Shown: positions 13,501-29,386, numbered from the stretch's first letter. The stretch: DNA of 64,000 nt from Prosapia bicincta (GCA_036971475.1 JBAIZL010000004.1:73295633-73359632); one strand, 5' to 3'. Numbers and translations: made by a program. Notes: a model not told the origin generated them from the sequence alone.

Positions 13501-16500
13501 TTCATTTCTCAAAAGATGTTTGAATTACTTTCATATCATTGACATTCCTGAAACTTTTTATTTCCAACCCTTTTAGACTGAAAACAGACTGGATATTTTA
13601 AACACATATCATACCAACAAAACTATAATAACATTAAACTTTCGTATTACACAGTATAAATGTTTGCAGTGCATAAAAAAAGCAATTTACAGATTTGAAC
13701 TTGATTCAGGTCTGGTTGTAAATGCAACATTTACTGTGAGAGATATATGTTCGAACATGCAACATGAAATATTTGAACATGTCAGATTTATAGTGTTACA
13801 AATCATAAGGAATTGGAAATTGACTGATTAATTTTAATACTATGCATGTGTCAGGTGCTTTTATTAATGATAATAAAGATTTTACACTTTGTGTGGAAGT
13901 TTATACTTAACATAACTGATTCATTTTTATACAAAAAGTACAAATTTCTGAAAAACCCAAAATGATCCATCTACATTCTCCTGATAGTACAATACAAAAA
14001 GATTCTAAAATGACATTTGCTTAAAATATTGATTTACTTCATTAAATAAAAAGCCACAGTACAATGTTTACTTTGAATTTGTATTCAGTAAATTCATGTT
14101 TGAAGATATTAAATTAATTTTTATACTACGAAAATAAAAAGCCTGATCATAAAAAATATCCTTGCATTTTTAATAAAGAAAAAAATACTTTTTGAGAAAG
14201 TATATGGAAAATGCCTATCTATAATAGCATTTAACGTATTTAAGCCTCAAACAAATGCAGGAAATGTACAATGCATGCTGTAATTTATATAATAAAGGTT
14301 TTATTAACTATAGCAGAAAAAAATGTAATTTGTTTTTTAAAGGCACAGTAACAAAATTAATCAATGACATAGGTGCCAACATTCATACAAGTGTCTTTAA
14401 AACATACATCTTGAAAAATGTAATTGGTTTTTTAAAGGCACAGTAACAAAATTAATCAATGACATAGGTGCCAACATTCATACAAAGTGTCTAAAACATA
14501 CATCTTGAAAAATGTAATTTGTGATCATGTCTGTAATCCATTAACATATATTAGTGACTAACTGAAAATTGTAAACTGAAACCTTGAACATTCTGATTGA
14601 ATTGAATAACGAATTGAAACCTTTTGTATTAAAAAATTTGTGTCAAAGCCGTTCATTGAAATAGTGCCACCTTTAGGGTTTTGGTGCAACTGAAGACACC
14701 TCAAACCTTGCAACATCAGCAACCCTATGTCCTGAGAAACTGAAAAAGGATGATGTTTTCATAGAATTTTATTTGATATTTTCATTTTATTTTATTTAGA
14801 ATTATATAGAAAGGAGTTTAAATGTTAATATGTGGAACAGTTGGAGAAATTTTCATACTATGGAGGGTATTATGGTTGTAACTCCTTCAAGTCCAATACA
14901 ACCGGAAGAAAATATTCTAAGTTCTCAAGTAAAGCGGTTTTGAAAATAAGGTTATGCCAAGAAATATTTAAATATTGAAATAGTTTGTTCACAAGTTAGT
15001 TTTTTGTAGGGAAACTTATGAGGAACAAATTTAGATGAGCACTTTCTGAACCTTAGTATAATTAAATGAAATTTAATACAGAGCACAGTAGCGTAATTAT
15101 GACAAACAAACAACAATAACCCTTGCTACAAATATTTAAACACCCTTGATGTACATTTCGCCAACACAGTTAGCATCATCAGAAGGTTACAAACATTCTG
15201 GGACTAAAAAGAAACAGTACACCTAAAATAAACTCGCGATGGGCTTACTCCCACTCAGCGTGGCTGAACATATCCTTAATAATGGCCATGAATTGGATAT
15301 AAATAGTGTTAAAGTGGGTAAAATGGTGTTCTCTCCAATAGGTTGCTCAATAGTTATGAAAGTATATTCATTGCTAAAACTAGAGGCAATTTGTTGATGT
15401 ACTTTGATAAAGGCCCAATTCCTGGTTCTAGTTTATTCCCTTTGTTACGACCAAATACATGATTTTTAGCTGTATTTATGGTTTAGTTCAAGTTGACATG
15501 ATAATTTATTATTGTTTATGTTACTTTTATAATTTTAGTTTATACTAGTTTGTAATTAGTTTTAATTTAGAATTGTCACGACAAGTCAATGGTGGGTGTG
15601 GTCTTGTTCCACGTGCAGCGCTGGTACAGGTTAACAAACTGGTCGCTGGGCGGAGGAGTGGGATTAGCCCATCGCGATTTTAGGTGTACTGTTTCTTTTT
15701 AGATCCAGAATGTTTGTAACCTTCTGATGATGCTAACTGTGTTGGCGAAATGTACATCAAGGGTGTTTAAATATTTGTTGCAAGGGTTATTCTTACTATA
15801 ATTAGTTTAAGTTCTTAATTGGAAAATTCACAACAAAAAATTATATGAACCTATCATTGAACAAAAACAGCAGATTTTAATTGAGCTCTCTACAGGGACA
15901 ATTATGGGAAAAATGGGTGTTGAAATTACTAATCTATGTCCAAGGACCTAATCAAATAAGTAAGTCTGGAAAGGCGTGATATCAAGACACTATAAATATA
16001 AGAAATTGATTTAATGAAGTTTTAAATTACACTTGTTTGTATTATCTTGGCAAAAAAACCACTACTTACTGATTTATTCAGTAGACGCATTTCAAGCTAG
16101 GTCAGCGATTTTTCAATGCTGTGAATTACTGACAAGACTGTTGCTCAGGTGTGTTGTGTGAGTCTATGGTGTATTTTGGTTCTGTGGTGTGTTACTGTTC
16201 ATAGAGTAGTTGTTAATTATGTGCTCAAATATAGTGTTTTATTGGGAGTGTGTTTTGTCATTTAGAATGTGTGTGGATAGTATTTATGGTGTTTATATAT
16301 CTCTTAGTTTTCTACTGTGTAAAGTTTTTTCCTTTTATTGATGTAATGTAGGATTTTTAGATTGGTGTCTATGTCAGTATATGAGTGTAGTGTGTTTTGT
16401 ATTTGTATGGCGAAATTTTATGTGGGTTGTGTCTTTCTTATCTGTTGTATGTGAAGTAATTCTGAGAAGTGATTGTTTCAGTTATTCTTTGGTTGTGTTG

Positions 16501-19500
16501 TTTTTTATTAACATTTGTTTTAACCCCTTACTGGTTTGTGACGACTATACGCGACACGAGCGGAATGCTGAAAAACGGCCGCTGCCGCGTATACACGTCA
16601 CGTCAATGGCCAGATCGTATTTATCCCGTTTATGCCGCGTTTGCTCGACAAAGTTCATCCGAATGCCGTTAGATCGTGTGCATATATCTTCAAGCAAATA
16701 TTTTGTAATATGATACTATTTTTACCAATGTTTTTTTCGATTCAAGACGTTTGAATTGCCAACGGTCAACCTGCTGTGCATTTGTGCTTGTCTATTCGTT
16801 TGCCATATTGTTTCATAGTGTTATTTATGCAATTTAATTATTTTATGTATAGTGTAGTTAGTGTTTGAAGTTATTTATAGTAAAAAAAAAAAAAAAAAAA
16901 AAAAAAATTATATTTCTGTTTACTTTTTCAAGAGAGATATTTCTTGAACTTCGGGTTTAGGTTATAAAGGTATTCATACATTCTATAAAATTGACGAATT
17001 TTTGAGTGACAGACAATTGCATGAATTTTTGTTAGAAAGTGCTTCTGATAGTGATCCAGAAGATGAAATAGATGATTTAGGGGAGGAAATTGATATAGAA
17101 GACAATGCTTCTCTAGTATTAGGCCCTCAGGTGCAAAATCCAAACCCAGTAAATGCAACTGCTGTCCTTTCAAATCTAAATAGCTTTGTTTGGGAAAACT
17201 ACCACTCTGCTGGAAAAAAATTAACTGAAAAAGTTTTCACTGGAGATCCAGGAATAAAGGTAACGATACAAAATCATAATGATCCATATGAACTATTCAA
17301 GTTATTTATCACAGATGAGTTGGTTGATATTATTGTGCAACAAGAATTTTTAACAGCAAAAAGAGAAAATGCCATGAGGAGGTGTGCTGTGTGTTCCAAG
17401 CATAACATACGGCGAGAGTCACGTTATCAGTGTAATGAGTGCGACGTGGCACTTTGCGTTTCACCATGGTTTAAAATATTCCACACACAGAAAAACTTCT
17501 AAAATGTGTAAAATTGTAGACTTGTGATGTACAGTTTTAGCCTAGTGTTTTTTTTCTTTTTTTCTAGTATTAGTGAATATATGGATATGTAGAACTGAAA
17601 TTCTGTAAAAAACGTCAAAATGTAAGTAAATTTCACTTTCTTCCATAAAAATATTTTTTTTTAATTTTGATTTTATGTTTAATAGTTGTGTAATGTTATA
17701 ACAAATAAAAATAAGTAATAAAAAAAATAAGCACTTTTGGGTTGTTAAAGTGAAATTTAAATCGACCGTTAAGGGGTTAAGTTAATAACTTTACAAAATT
17801 TTTAAAAATTATTTTTTAAAAATGTATCACTTAATATTTATCATTATTCACAAGATAAACTCAAAACTTGATTTAAAAAACTGTCATTTTACCTTCCTGT
17901 ACAGGTATGAAATGTTTTATTTATGACATTATTCTATTTCATTTAATAAGTTGATTAAACAAAATATTACAATAGCTATATTTACAATACAAATGTTCAA
18001 TAAAATGAAAAACTGTAAATTATAAACATAGAAATAATGTGGGCAATCAAAATTAAAGATATAGAACTTGATGATTTAAAAGATGCATAGGAATGCTTTA
18101 CAAGTGCAATATGATCAATTTACTATCAAACGTACAATTTAAATGTAAGTATTACTCAGAGACAAACTAAGAAAGACCTGCAAATAAAAAAACAATATAG
18201 TATTCATTTTGTAAATTCTATGTAAATTCAAATTTAACTTTGCTGTATGTAAGTTTGTGCTGTAATTACATCTTGACATAATTTGTATATGTTAAACAAT
18301 AAGATATAAATTTTAATATTAGCAGAGAATTAAATCATAAATGAGTAATAATAATTGAAATAAAGTATTTTAATAATTTGGTAATACTATTTATGGAACT
18401 AAATTTAGTACTATGTAATTTACAGAACACATTGCAACATTTTTGGATATTTTGTTAAAAATAAAACTAAGATGCACATGTATAAAAAATTAGTAAAACA
18501 GATTACAACAATTTTAAAAATTCTAAAGGTGAGTCACCCCTCTCTTAGAAACCTTGTAGATTTTGTCGTAAGTTTTTTTATAAGGATTTCCTGATTAAGG
18601 CTGCATTTAAAATTTCAAACCATTTTTAATTTATTATAAAAATGTTGTTTTAGTATGTTTTTTCTGAAATTGTACAGCACTTGAAACCAAAAACCTTTAA
18701 TTTATCTCTACACAAAGATCATCTTGATTTATATCACATTATCTTTGCACAGTATGCTTTTATATCAGAGCGAAATTTATTATAAACTTATCTTTGTTAT
18801 TTGCTATATAAAACTTACTAAGAACCACTTTGTGTGGTATTTATTAAAGAAAATTTACTACTAACTCATTTTCTTGTGTTTTACAAAATATTTATGACTA
18901 ACAAATGAATGTTGTATACATTTTAGATTATGGAAAACCTATGATGTTCTTATTTTTATGTTGTTCATTGCAGAATAGCTTAATACCAACATATCTTTAT
19001 CGTGTTACAGTAGAACCTCTTCAATTCATCACGTTCGGGACCAAGGGGGAGAAAAATACGAATTACGGAAGTCATGAAATTAACATGTGATTTTGGGTAA
19101 ACATAACACATAAATACATAAATAGGTATTTAATGTTGTACTTAATGTTGTAATTGTAAAAAAGATTCAATCCACAATTAAATTACCTTCCTGATGTTCT
19201 AAGTTCCTGATGTCTCATCTAGTGAGTGTGACACTGCAGAAGATTTTCGTATTAATTCCTTGCTTTTTAATGATTACATCATATGCATTTTGCACTTTTT
19301 ATAAAAAGAATTTTTTTTTAAACTGAAAATTGAATATTAAAACATCTGCAGATAAACATAACACTTCTTTACAGGAGGTTTTAATTTTACTCCGTTATTA
19401 ATACCAAATATAGAAGAAATAAGTGAAAAATGTCTCTGTTCTAGATTGTTTTTTTTTTCTAAATTTCTTGTCTTTGAAGTGAGTATTTATTCTATAAGCT

Positions 19501-20633
19501 TCAATAATACAGATTAACTAAAACTAATGTGTTCCTTCAATAACATAAAACATTTCTTTATTTAAGTGCTGTAATTAGGATTTCAAAAAATCTAAATAGT
19601 AAACAAATATTTACTCACAACAGGATCTCTCTGAAAGATGACGACTCTACCCCCCTTGTCCCCAGTTGCCAATAAGTCACCATCATGGTTAAACTCAACA
19701 CAAGAGATAATATCCGCTAAAAACAAAATAGTCATAATGATTTAAACATTTCACAGATTAATCAATTTCTAAATAATGGTTAACATAATTGACTATCATA
19801 TAATTACAGTAATTTAATTAAAATATAAATTAACCATAATTTTTATATAATGGACATCTTCGCCTGAAAGAAGTATTTGAATTTTATGTTCAAGTCTCAA
19901 TTGCCTTCAACGTTACTTCAGATTGATAGAATTATTGGATATATAATTTTATTTACTTGATTTATACTCATAGATAGCAAATTGATTAAGTTCACAAATT
20001 ATTCAATCATTTATCACATTTTTACTTGCACAAAACATTGAACAGGATCTCTATATCGTTGTATATAGTTAAAAATATGTATAAACATTTTCTATTACAA
20101 TTTACTAAAGCATTGAGGTTCTCTATTTTGTTGTATATAGTTAAAAATATGTATAAAAAAATTTCTTTTAAATTTTCCATTAATTATTAAATTTCTCAAT
20201 ATTTAATTATATTTTTTCTCTAAAGGTTTTGTACATTTTTGTATGCTCTCAAACTGATCTGATGAATAATCAAACAATATAAGCTAGTTAATAAATAAAG
20301 GATCAAAAGCTACAGAATAAAAGTTGTAATGATATTTTGTATGCTGACCAAGATTTAAAGGCAGACAAAAAATTAAAGTCGTGCTATTTCAATCTTGCCC
20401 TTGAACTACCAGTTCAAGTATGTTTAAAGACAGTATGATTGTTTTTTTTACTGATTGCAGTAATATTTACAGTATCAACTAATTATCCAATTTTCTTTTG
20501 AATTGAACTAAACTATAGCAATAATAATAAAACATTTAATTGTAATATTTTAACATAAAATATCACAGGTTTTAAAAACAAACAGCTTATCAGGTCAAAG
20601 TAATTAAATTTGTTTTGCAGTATCAAAAAGTAG

Positions 20634-20673
<40 letters not shown>

Positions 20674-21085
20674 ATGTGTTTGTGTATGTTTTAACAAGTT
20701 GTTACTTGAACAAATAACAATTTTCTTCAGTTTTGGTGGTGTTAACAAAACCATGAACAAAATTTTAAATCAACCTACTACCAAAGTTTCATTATAGTTT
20801 AAATATTCTAACCCAAAATAAAAATATATATTCTCTAAAAATGGTGTAAAATTATGGAAAGTTTATTATTTAAAATTACACATTTATATTTGTTAACTAT
20901 ATTCTTCAATTTGGTAATAAAGTGTTTCAATACTGTCCATGAGGTGGGGGGGGGGGGGTAAATGTACCCATATTAAGCAAAGAGCAATTTGAGGTGTTTG
21001 AATTAACCCTTTAAGATAGGATGTAAAAATAAGAATAAACCTATTTTAAAATAAAATTTAAACACAACCTTTACACCAAGAGCTT

Positions 21086-21176
<91 letters not shown>

Positions 21177-24100
21177 AATATGTATTCTTGTGTATTAATA
21201 AAGAACTAAGTCAAAATACAAATACAAGAATTATAAATGAATTTACAATTCAACGAATAGCTTTAAATTGTAAATTCAATTATAATTCTTGTATTTGTAT
21301 TTTGACTTAGTTCTTTATATATATATATATATATATATCGTGATATTTCAAGTTGTCCATTATTTTTCTGTTGCACTGACTTTATGAAGTTATTATTATT
21401 ACTTGTAAATAATTTTTTCCACCACTAAGTGCAATATTTTTACCTTATGTGATGAGGCACCTTTCGGTCAATTGACCATTGTCGAATCACTGAATAATTT
21501 TCTCTATTTCCATTCTATTTTGAGGAGAAAATTATTCAGTGATCCGACAATGGCCAAGTGACCAAAAGGTGCCTCATCACATAAGGTGATATTATTGCAC
21601 TTAGTGGTGGAAAAAATTATTTACAAGTAATAATAATAACTTCATAAAGTCAGTGCAACGGAAAAATAATGGACAAGGTGAAAATTATAATGTTATTCAC
21701 ATCTTTTGTTTTAAAACTAGAACATTAAACTTTTATTTTTATCATTTTATTCAAATATATAACAATAATATTGTTTCTTACATATCATTAGTGTTAAAAC
21801 CATGCTCAAGTTTAGTTTAAAATTCTATACATCAATTTTATTTACTAAACAACAAATCACAAATTATACTATACTACTTTGTATAGTAAACGAATTATAC
21901 TTTGTATTTATACGTTAGGTTATACCTACGTATTTTTATTTATTATGATTCTATTTTTTAACCAATTTACACAAAAATAGTGCATACACTTACACGATTA
22001 ACTAATAGTGGACTCTAAAACCTCAGAAATATAGTTCAAACAATTATTTATCATTTATATGCATGTATGGAAGAGGATTGATAGATTTTATTCCCAGGAA
22101 CACTGTAGTACAGTAATACCCCATACTTACGCGATAGGTTGGACAGGGCGATAACCATTTAAGTCGAATTCGCATTCGTCAGGGTATAATTTTACATACA
22201 ATCATGTTTAATTGGGACCAAAGACTAAATAAACTAATAACTTAAAGAAAAATGTGTATGTAATAAAATCTTAAATACATAATACAACAAAAAATTATAT
22301 TATATACATACATATTGCAAAGAAGTAAGTAAAAAGAAGTTATTTTGACATAGAAGGCTTCATAAAATCTAGTAAATTCGTTTGACGAATTGAAGGTTTT
22401 TTTGTTCTCATGCAGAACTACCTCGTAACTCGCTAATTTTTTTTATTTTGTGGCAGAAATACGCTCATTGTTTTCCAAAATTTGTAAGGCTTGCTCAATT
22501 AAACTAAGGCTTTTGTCAAGTTTCTAACCATCATTTCATCTTCTTCGTCAACTTTGTCTAAAGAATCTGCGTTTTTAAGATCTTGCTCTTGCTCACGCAT
22601 TTCTAAGAGCTCATTAATTAATTTTCAGCTCCTGGTTGTGTAAATCCAGCAGTTCTTGAGCATCAGCATTATCCATTTCTAAATTGAGTTGTTTGGCAAA
22701 AACAACAGTTTTTTCAATTACATCAACAATTTCATCAGACTCTGGCACTGATTCTGCTTGACTTTTAGTAACGAAAAAAATACACACCTTTTTCCAAACA
22801 CCATTCAAAGTTTTTTGTGAAATTTCATTGAAAAATTTCCAATAATTTTCAAAGGATCTCAGACATTCAATAATTTCCAAAAGTCTTCAACAGAGAGCTC
22901 ATTGTTCTATCTCATGCAGATGCGCAAATGATCTTCTTGTGTAATAAGCTTAAAATGTTCTGATGACTCCCTGATCCATCGGTTGAAGCAAACTAGTTGT
23001 GTTTGGTGGGAAAAATATCACTTTCACGAGTGTGTCGAAATTAATAGTAGGAGGATGGTCAGGTGCACTGTCAATCAATAGAAATTACTTTAAAAGGAAC
23101 AATAACATTCGACTTAAGGTATAAAATGATGACCAAACCACTCCTCAAAAAGGAAGCAGTCACCTAAGCCTTCCAATTCGACTTCCAAATCATCGGCAAG
23201 ATAGCTTTAGAAATATTTTTTAATGCCCTTAGATTTTTTGAGCGATAAACTATGAGAGGTTGCAAATCACAGTCACCATCTGTATTTGCGCCAACTATCA
23301 CTGTGAAAAGGTCTTTGGCGGCCTTAAAACTTGGAAATATTTTATCTTCACGCTCTATAAAAGTTCTTTTAGGCATTTTCTTCCAATACAGGGCAGTTTC
23401 TGAGTAACTCTGACAGCATGATTTAAAGCCACGTAACTTGGGAATCGCGTAAGATGGGGTAGTGTAAGTCGAGGTATTACTGTACATTGTTTATTACTAT
23501 TATATGTAATGTTTATTCTTAGCTCTAACCAAACAAGGAATACTGTAAAGTACAATCCTAAAAATATTTTACTATTTTACATTTCTATTACAATTAATAC
23601 AATTTCCAACAGCCGTTTAAATAATTTGCGCACACACTGACTTATAATGTTATAACTTGCTTACTTTTTACAGCATTTGCATATACAGTAAACTCCCAAT
23701 TATCCGTGGAATAGGGTGGCCCGGCAACGCTGCATAACCGAATTCCCCGGATAATCCGCTATGAACATAGAATATGCAGAACGATCTATAATCGATTATT
23801 ATACCATTAGTTACACAAATAATGACCCCAGTTAATGCAATTCACAAATAACCTTCAGAGGACAAAATAAATAAAGAAAATAATTTAAAATGTCAATGTA
23901 TTTGACGGATTATAATATGTACATTTATATGTCTAACTATTTTTAATACGTACATAAGTATATGTCAAAAGTAAGTATGTATGTACATATGTAATTTCCT
24001 TTACACATAATACAAAAAAATCTGTCATTTTCGTCTGTTTTTTTGTGACCATTGATTTAGCTTTAATGTGCAATCTAAGTTTCTTGAGAACCATTTTGTC

Positions 24101-27100
24101 GCACAGTGTCTACTTGTGTCACAAAGCCATAAAGATCGATAATGTATATGACAGACATGGATAATGCATATGTCACATCCTAGACTATTTATAGCAGAGA
24201 TTAGCTGACATTTGTTTACAATCTTATGATAAACATTGGGTTTTCGGGCGTCCAAGCATTGTGTATTGTCTCTTAAATACAGTAGTCTGCTCGCCCCTTT
24301 TATTTCGCTGGCCAGTGTCGGGATGCTTCCCTTTCAATCTAAAAATGAGTATGTACATATTTACATATCTATTCCCTTAATCCTAATTTCTACTAAGCCT
24401 TATATGTATTTACGTCGTAATTCACCGTTTGGAAGTTTAAACACATTAATCTGATTGGAATAAAAATTGGATATTTGTAAAACAATGGCAGACCCCGGAT
24501 AATCCGCAAACCGGTTAAACCGCCCACGGATAATCGGGAGTTTACTGTATCTAACATTTTCTTGTAGCTAATTAATTGTACTTATAGACTTTCAATAGAA
24601 TGTAAAAAAGTTATATGGATACCCCTTATTTTTCAGGTGTTTTGTGATTTTTCAATGAATTTTTTTTACATGGTAATTTTTTTCCTACCTCATACAAAAA
24701 AATTAATAAAAGTAAGTTTAAAGTACAAAAATTATATATTTCAAATAGTTCATTTTTTATTATTCAAAACTGATTATTTTTAATTTTTTGGTGCCTATTA
24801 TTTGATTGGAAAACGTTATAATACAATACCTTCACAAAATTTTCAGTTTCACATTTAGAAAAAAAAACAAAAAATTAGAAAAATCATGTTTTTTGTTTTT
24901 TCTGAATATAACAGAGAAAGAAAGATATTGATCTGTCGGGTGGAAAATTATCTACTTTTAATTTTAAAATTCCAAATGTCAAACTGATTCTAAAACAAAG
25001 ATGGTCGTTGACTGATATTTGCTTAAGATTATAGAAACACAATAATTCAGAAATATTGCAGAATTATTTAATGATATATATTCTCACTAATATAAACATA
25101 ACCTATTGTTTAAATTTCGAACAATTTCATATTTTTACTTTCAAAAATCAAATACAAAAACTTTTAGTTGTAGATAAAAATTACAGTAAAACTCCAGTTA
25201 TATCAATGAATCAGGACCAGACCACATTCACATAACAGAAATTTGGATAGTTAGTGTTACATTGAAAAAGGGTCAATTTTAATTAATTACTGGATGTTTG
25301 TTTCAAATGGGAGAAATTAACTATATTTTTTTTCTAAGCTTCTGAAATAAGATCTTAGCTTTTTTGTAAAGAATCGGACCAGAAATTGGGTTTCTTATAG
25401 GACTTGTTGCAAAAACCACTTGCAAACGGCATCTTATATTTCTTTGTTTGTTGCTGCCTTCATTGATTTTCTTGAAGAACTTTCAAGCACTGACACGAAG
25501 TTTAAAAGTTTATGTTTGCTTCCTTGAATGTCTGAAATCATTCATTGTTCAATACCAAACATCTCAGCCGACTGCTGACACAAAACTTTTTTATTTGATT
25601 GATCTATAATTTTTAGTTTATCCGCTGTCGATAAGACGATTAATTTTATCACGAAGAAAGCAACGGATTGCAGTGAAAAAGTACATCAAAGTAGCAAATC
25701 AAAGACACATTGACTGTCAAATCAAAACGAATATTGATAGTTGGTCCAGACCTGACCGACCACTAAGTAAGGGCGCCACCTTACTTAACTGCACAGTGAT
25801 TCTAAATCCAAATAATATTTGTTCTGCGTCTACATTAGCTTCATGAGAAAAGGCCAATAGCACATTTAGACAGAATCATTATTTTGGAAATCGCTGTGTT
25901 TCCATCTTTCAGATTTTTTTTCTGAATATCTGAAAGCGATTCAGACAGTTGGAGTTAGAATAATTATGGTTATACTGTATCATTATACATAATATTACTT
26001 TATGTATAACAAAATTATTTTTATCTTGTGTTTGTAAAGGTAGTAATATCAACAAGCATGTTATGACTAAAAAAAGCTTTCAAACATCAATAGCGCATTC
26101 CTAGCTACTTTAATACCGGTCATCTTATTCATCCATTTTCTATATAATTTTACTACAAATATTGAACAATTACATTTACTAATAATACTATACTTATTAT
26201 AACTAATGACAATTATAATAGTATAATAACATGCCTAAATTCAAAGTTAAATAATAAACTAAACAAAATATAACACCTTATAAGGCCGCACAGGAAACAA
26301 TACCTTGTTCTAAGTTTGGTTATACTCTAACTAATACCAAAGATCCCAATGATATTTCAATTCCTACTGAAAAAAGTGATGAATGAAAGAATGAAAGTGT
26401 GGTAAATGATTCCTAGGAAACACTCGTAAAGTACCTTGTTCTTTAATATTATTAGTGACTCCAAACAGTATTGTTTACTACTTTAATTGGCTACTTATTT
26501 AATGCAGTAATACCTCGGCTTATGCTACCCTGTCTTACACGATTCCCAAGTTACGCAGTTTTAAATCATGCTGTCCGAACTACGCAGACACTGGCCTATT
26601 CTGGAAAAACACCCTGTCTTACGCGATTCCCAAGTTACGCAGTTTTAAATCATGCTGTCCGAACTACGCAGACACTAGCCTATTCTGGAAGAATACCCTG
26701 TCTTACGCGATTCCCAAATTACGCAGTTTTAAATCATGCTGTCCGAACTACGCAGACACTGGCCTATTCTGGAAGAATACCCTGTCTTACGCGATTCCCA
26801 AGTTACGCAGTTTTAAATCATGCTGTCCGAACTACGCAGACACTGGCCTATTCTGGAAGAATACCCTGTCTTACGCGATTCCCAAGTTACGCAGCTTTTA
26901 ATCATGCTGTCCGAACTACGCAGACACTTGCCTATTCTGGAAGAAAATGCTTAAGATAACTTGAATATCTCATTAATAGAAAATATTTTCAGGTTTTAAG
27001 GCCGCCAAAGACCGATTGACACTGATGGTTGGCGCAAATACAGCTGTTGAATGTAAGTTGGACACCTCTTATAGTTTATCGCTCAGAAAATCCAAGGGCA

Positions 27101-28245
27101 TAAAAACTATTTCTAAAGCCAGTTTTCCCGTGATTTGGAAGTTGAATCGGAAGGCTCGGGTGACAGCTTTTTTGCGGACTTGTTTGGTCATCATTTCATA
27201 CCTCAAGTCGAACGTTATTCTCGGTCTAAACAAATTTTCTTTTAAAGTAATTCATATTAGTTGACAATCCCCCAGACCATCCCCCTTCTACTTTAACTAA
27301 TTTGAAAACACACGTAAAAAGTGATATTTTTGGCACCAAACACAAATAATTTGCTTCAACCGATGAATCAAGGAGTCATCAAAACATTTAAAGTTTTAAC
27401 ATTTAAAATATTTAAAGCTTACACGAGAAGATCATTTGCGCATCTGCAAGAAGTTATGAGACAGAACAACGACCTCTCTGTTGAAGATTCTGAGAAACAG
27501 ATGTGATGACGTTCAAGAACTGGCGGATTTACACAACCAGGAGCTGACAATTAATTGATGAGCTCATAGAAATGTGTGCGCAAGAGCAAGACCTTACATA
27601 TGCAGATTCTTTAGACACAGTTAACATAGAAGATGATATGACGGTTAGAAACTTGGCAAAAAGGCCTAAGTTTAATTGAGCAAGGCTTACAAATTTTGGA
27701 AAACATAGACTCCAAGATGAGTGTATTTTTGCCACAAAACAAAAATTAGCAAGTTATGTTGAAATTATGCATGAGAAGAAAAAATCTTAAATTCGTCAAA
27801 ACGAATTTACTAGATTTTATGAAACCTTCTGTATCAAAATAACTTCTATTTACTTACTTCTTTGCAATATTTATGTATATAATATAATTTTTTGTTGTAT
27901 TATGTATATAAGATTTTAATACATACACATTTTTATTCTAAATTATTAGTTTATTTAGTATTTGGTCCCAATTAAACATGATTCCTATGTTATTGTATGT
28001 AAAATTATACCTTGACTTATGCGAATTCAACTTACACGGTTATCGATCGGTCCCACCTATCGCGGAAGTAAGGGGTATTACTGAACTATTAAATACTACT
28101 TATTGGTCACTTGGCTAATAAACCACTTACTGATATTTTTCAGCAGACACATAAATATCAGGAAGTAGTGGTATTTTTGTCATATGAAACTAAAGGTAGT
28201 AATTAGAAAAACTTTAAGATTTACAACACAAAAAACTGCAAGTAT

Positions 28246-28338
<93 letters not shown>

Positions 28339-29386
28339 ATATTTTACGTTGTCCATTTCTGTCCATCCAGTCGAAACAGAAACAAACAGAACAATTAACT
28401 ATCTTTACATCACATTAAATATAAATAACAATAAAATAGAAACTACAGTACACAGAAAACCTACTTCCAACAACACCACAATACAATACAAATCTAACCA
28501 CCCCTGGACACACAAAATTAACACTTACAGTAACATGATAAATAAAGCAATAAAATACACACAAGATAACAAACAAAAATTAAGAAGAATTAGATAACAT
28601 TACAAAAATAGCAATAGAAAATGGATACAACAAACACCTTATAAAAACATATACAATAAATTTATAAAAAAACCTAACCTCAACACAACACTACAACCTG
28701 AACACAAAAATAATAAAAATAAAAAAATGTACCTAAAATATAAATACACCAATAATAAAATAGAAAAACTAACAAATATATACAACAAAGAATACTACAC
28801 TCCAACATACAAACCAAACAACAAAATAATAAAATATCTTAATAACACAAACCACAAAACAAATAAAGAAAAACATAACCTATCAGGAGTTTTCAAAATT
28901 ACATGTAACGACTGCAATGCATTATACATAGGGAAAACGACCAGATCATTTAAAATAAGATTTGAAAAACATTACAGAGCATTCAAAAATAAAAATACAA
29001 AAGTATCAAATGTTGCAGCACACCTAATATCACATAAACATGAAATAATAAACTACGAAAATAACCTAACCATACTGAAATGAATAATAACCCAATAGAA
29101 TTAAACTCACCTAAAAAAAAAACAAATTTATAAAAACACACACAACAATTTAATGAGCCTACAGACCACATATACAGAAGACGTACTATATAAAAACATC
29201 ATACACGCAGATCAAGAGAAAATGCGTGTAACGTCAACAAATACCAACATCACGGACCGAACATGTACATCAGAAAAATAATCAGTGATTCGACAATGGT
29301 CAAGAGACCGAAAGGTGCCTCCTCACAACAAAGTAAAATTATTGCACTTAGTGGTGGATAAAAGTATTTACAATAGTAATATCAAC

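Larger units (their letters stand above)
15113..15792 (+). mobile_element. Penelope-like element remnant with inverted terminal repeats
   Basis: Arms of about 145 bp (15113-15258 and 15642-15792) are reverse complements. Both hold an intact hammerhead-like motif. Between them is a coding relic of the GIY-YIG protein. I see no target duplication. Internal loss removed the RT domain. Confidence 0.82.
21340..21682. repeat. PLE terminal repeats in inverted pair (family B)
   Basis: The left arm (about 21345-21490, minus) and right arm (about 21538-21682, plus) share the PLE end sequence: TCCATT, GCACTGACTTTATGAAG, ACTTGTAAATAAT, ACCACTAAGTGCAAT. Both carry hammerhead-like motifs. Between them is a short AT-rich inverted stretch. 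The same repeat recurs at 201-300, 29446-29745 and 45000-45480. Confidence 0.85.

Noticed and set aside
26528..26950. CRISPR-like array
   Set aside because: The 84-bp units are contiguous tandem copies without spacers, in eukaryotic DNA, and derive from a Tigger end.
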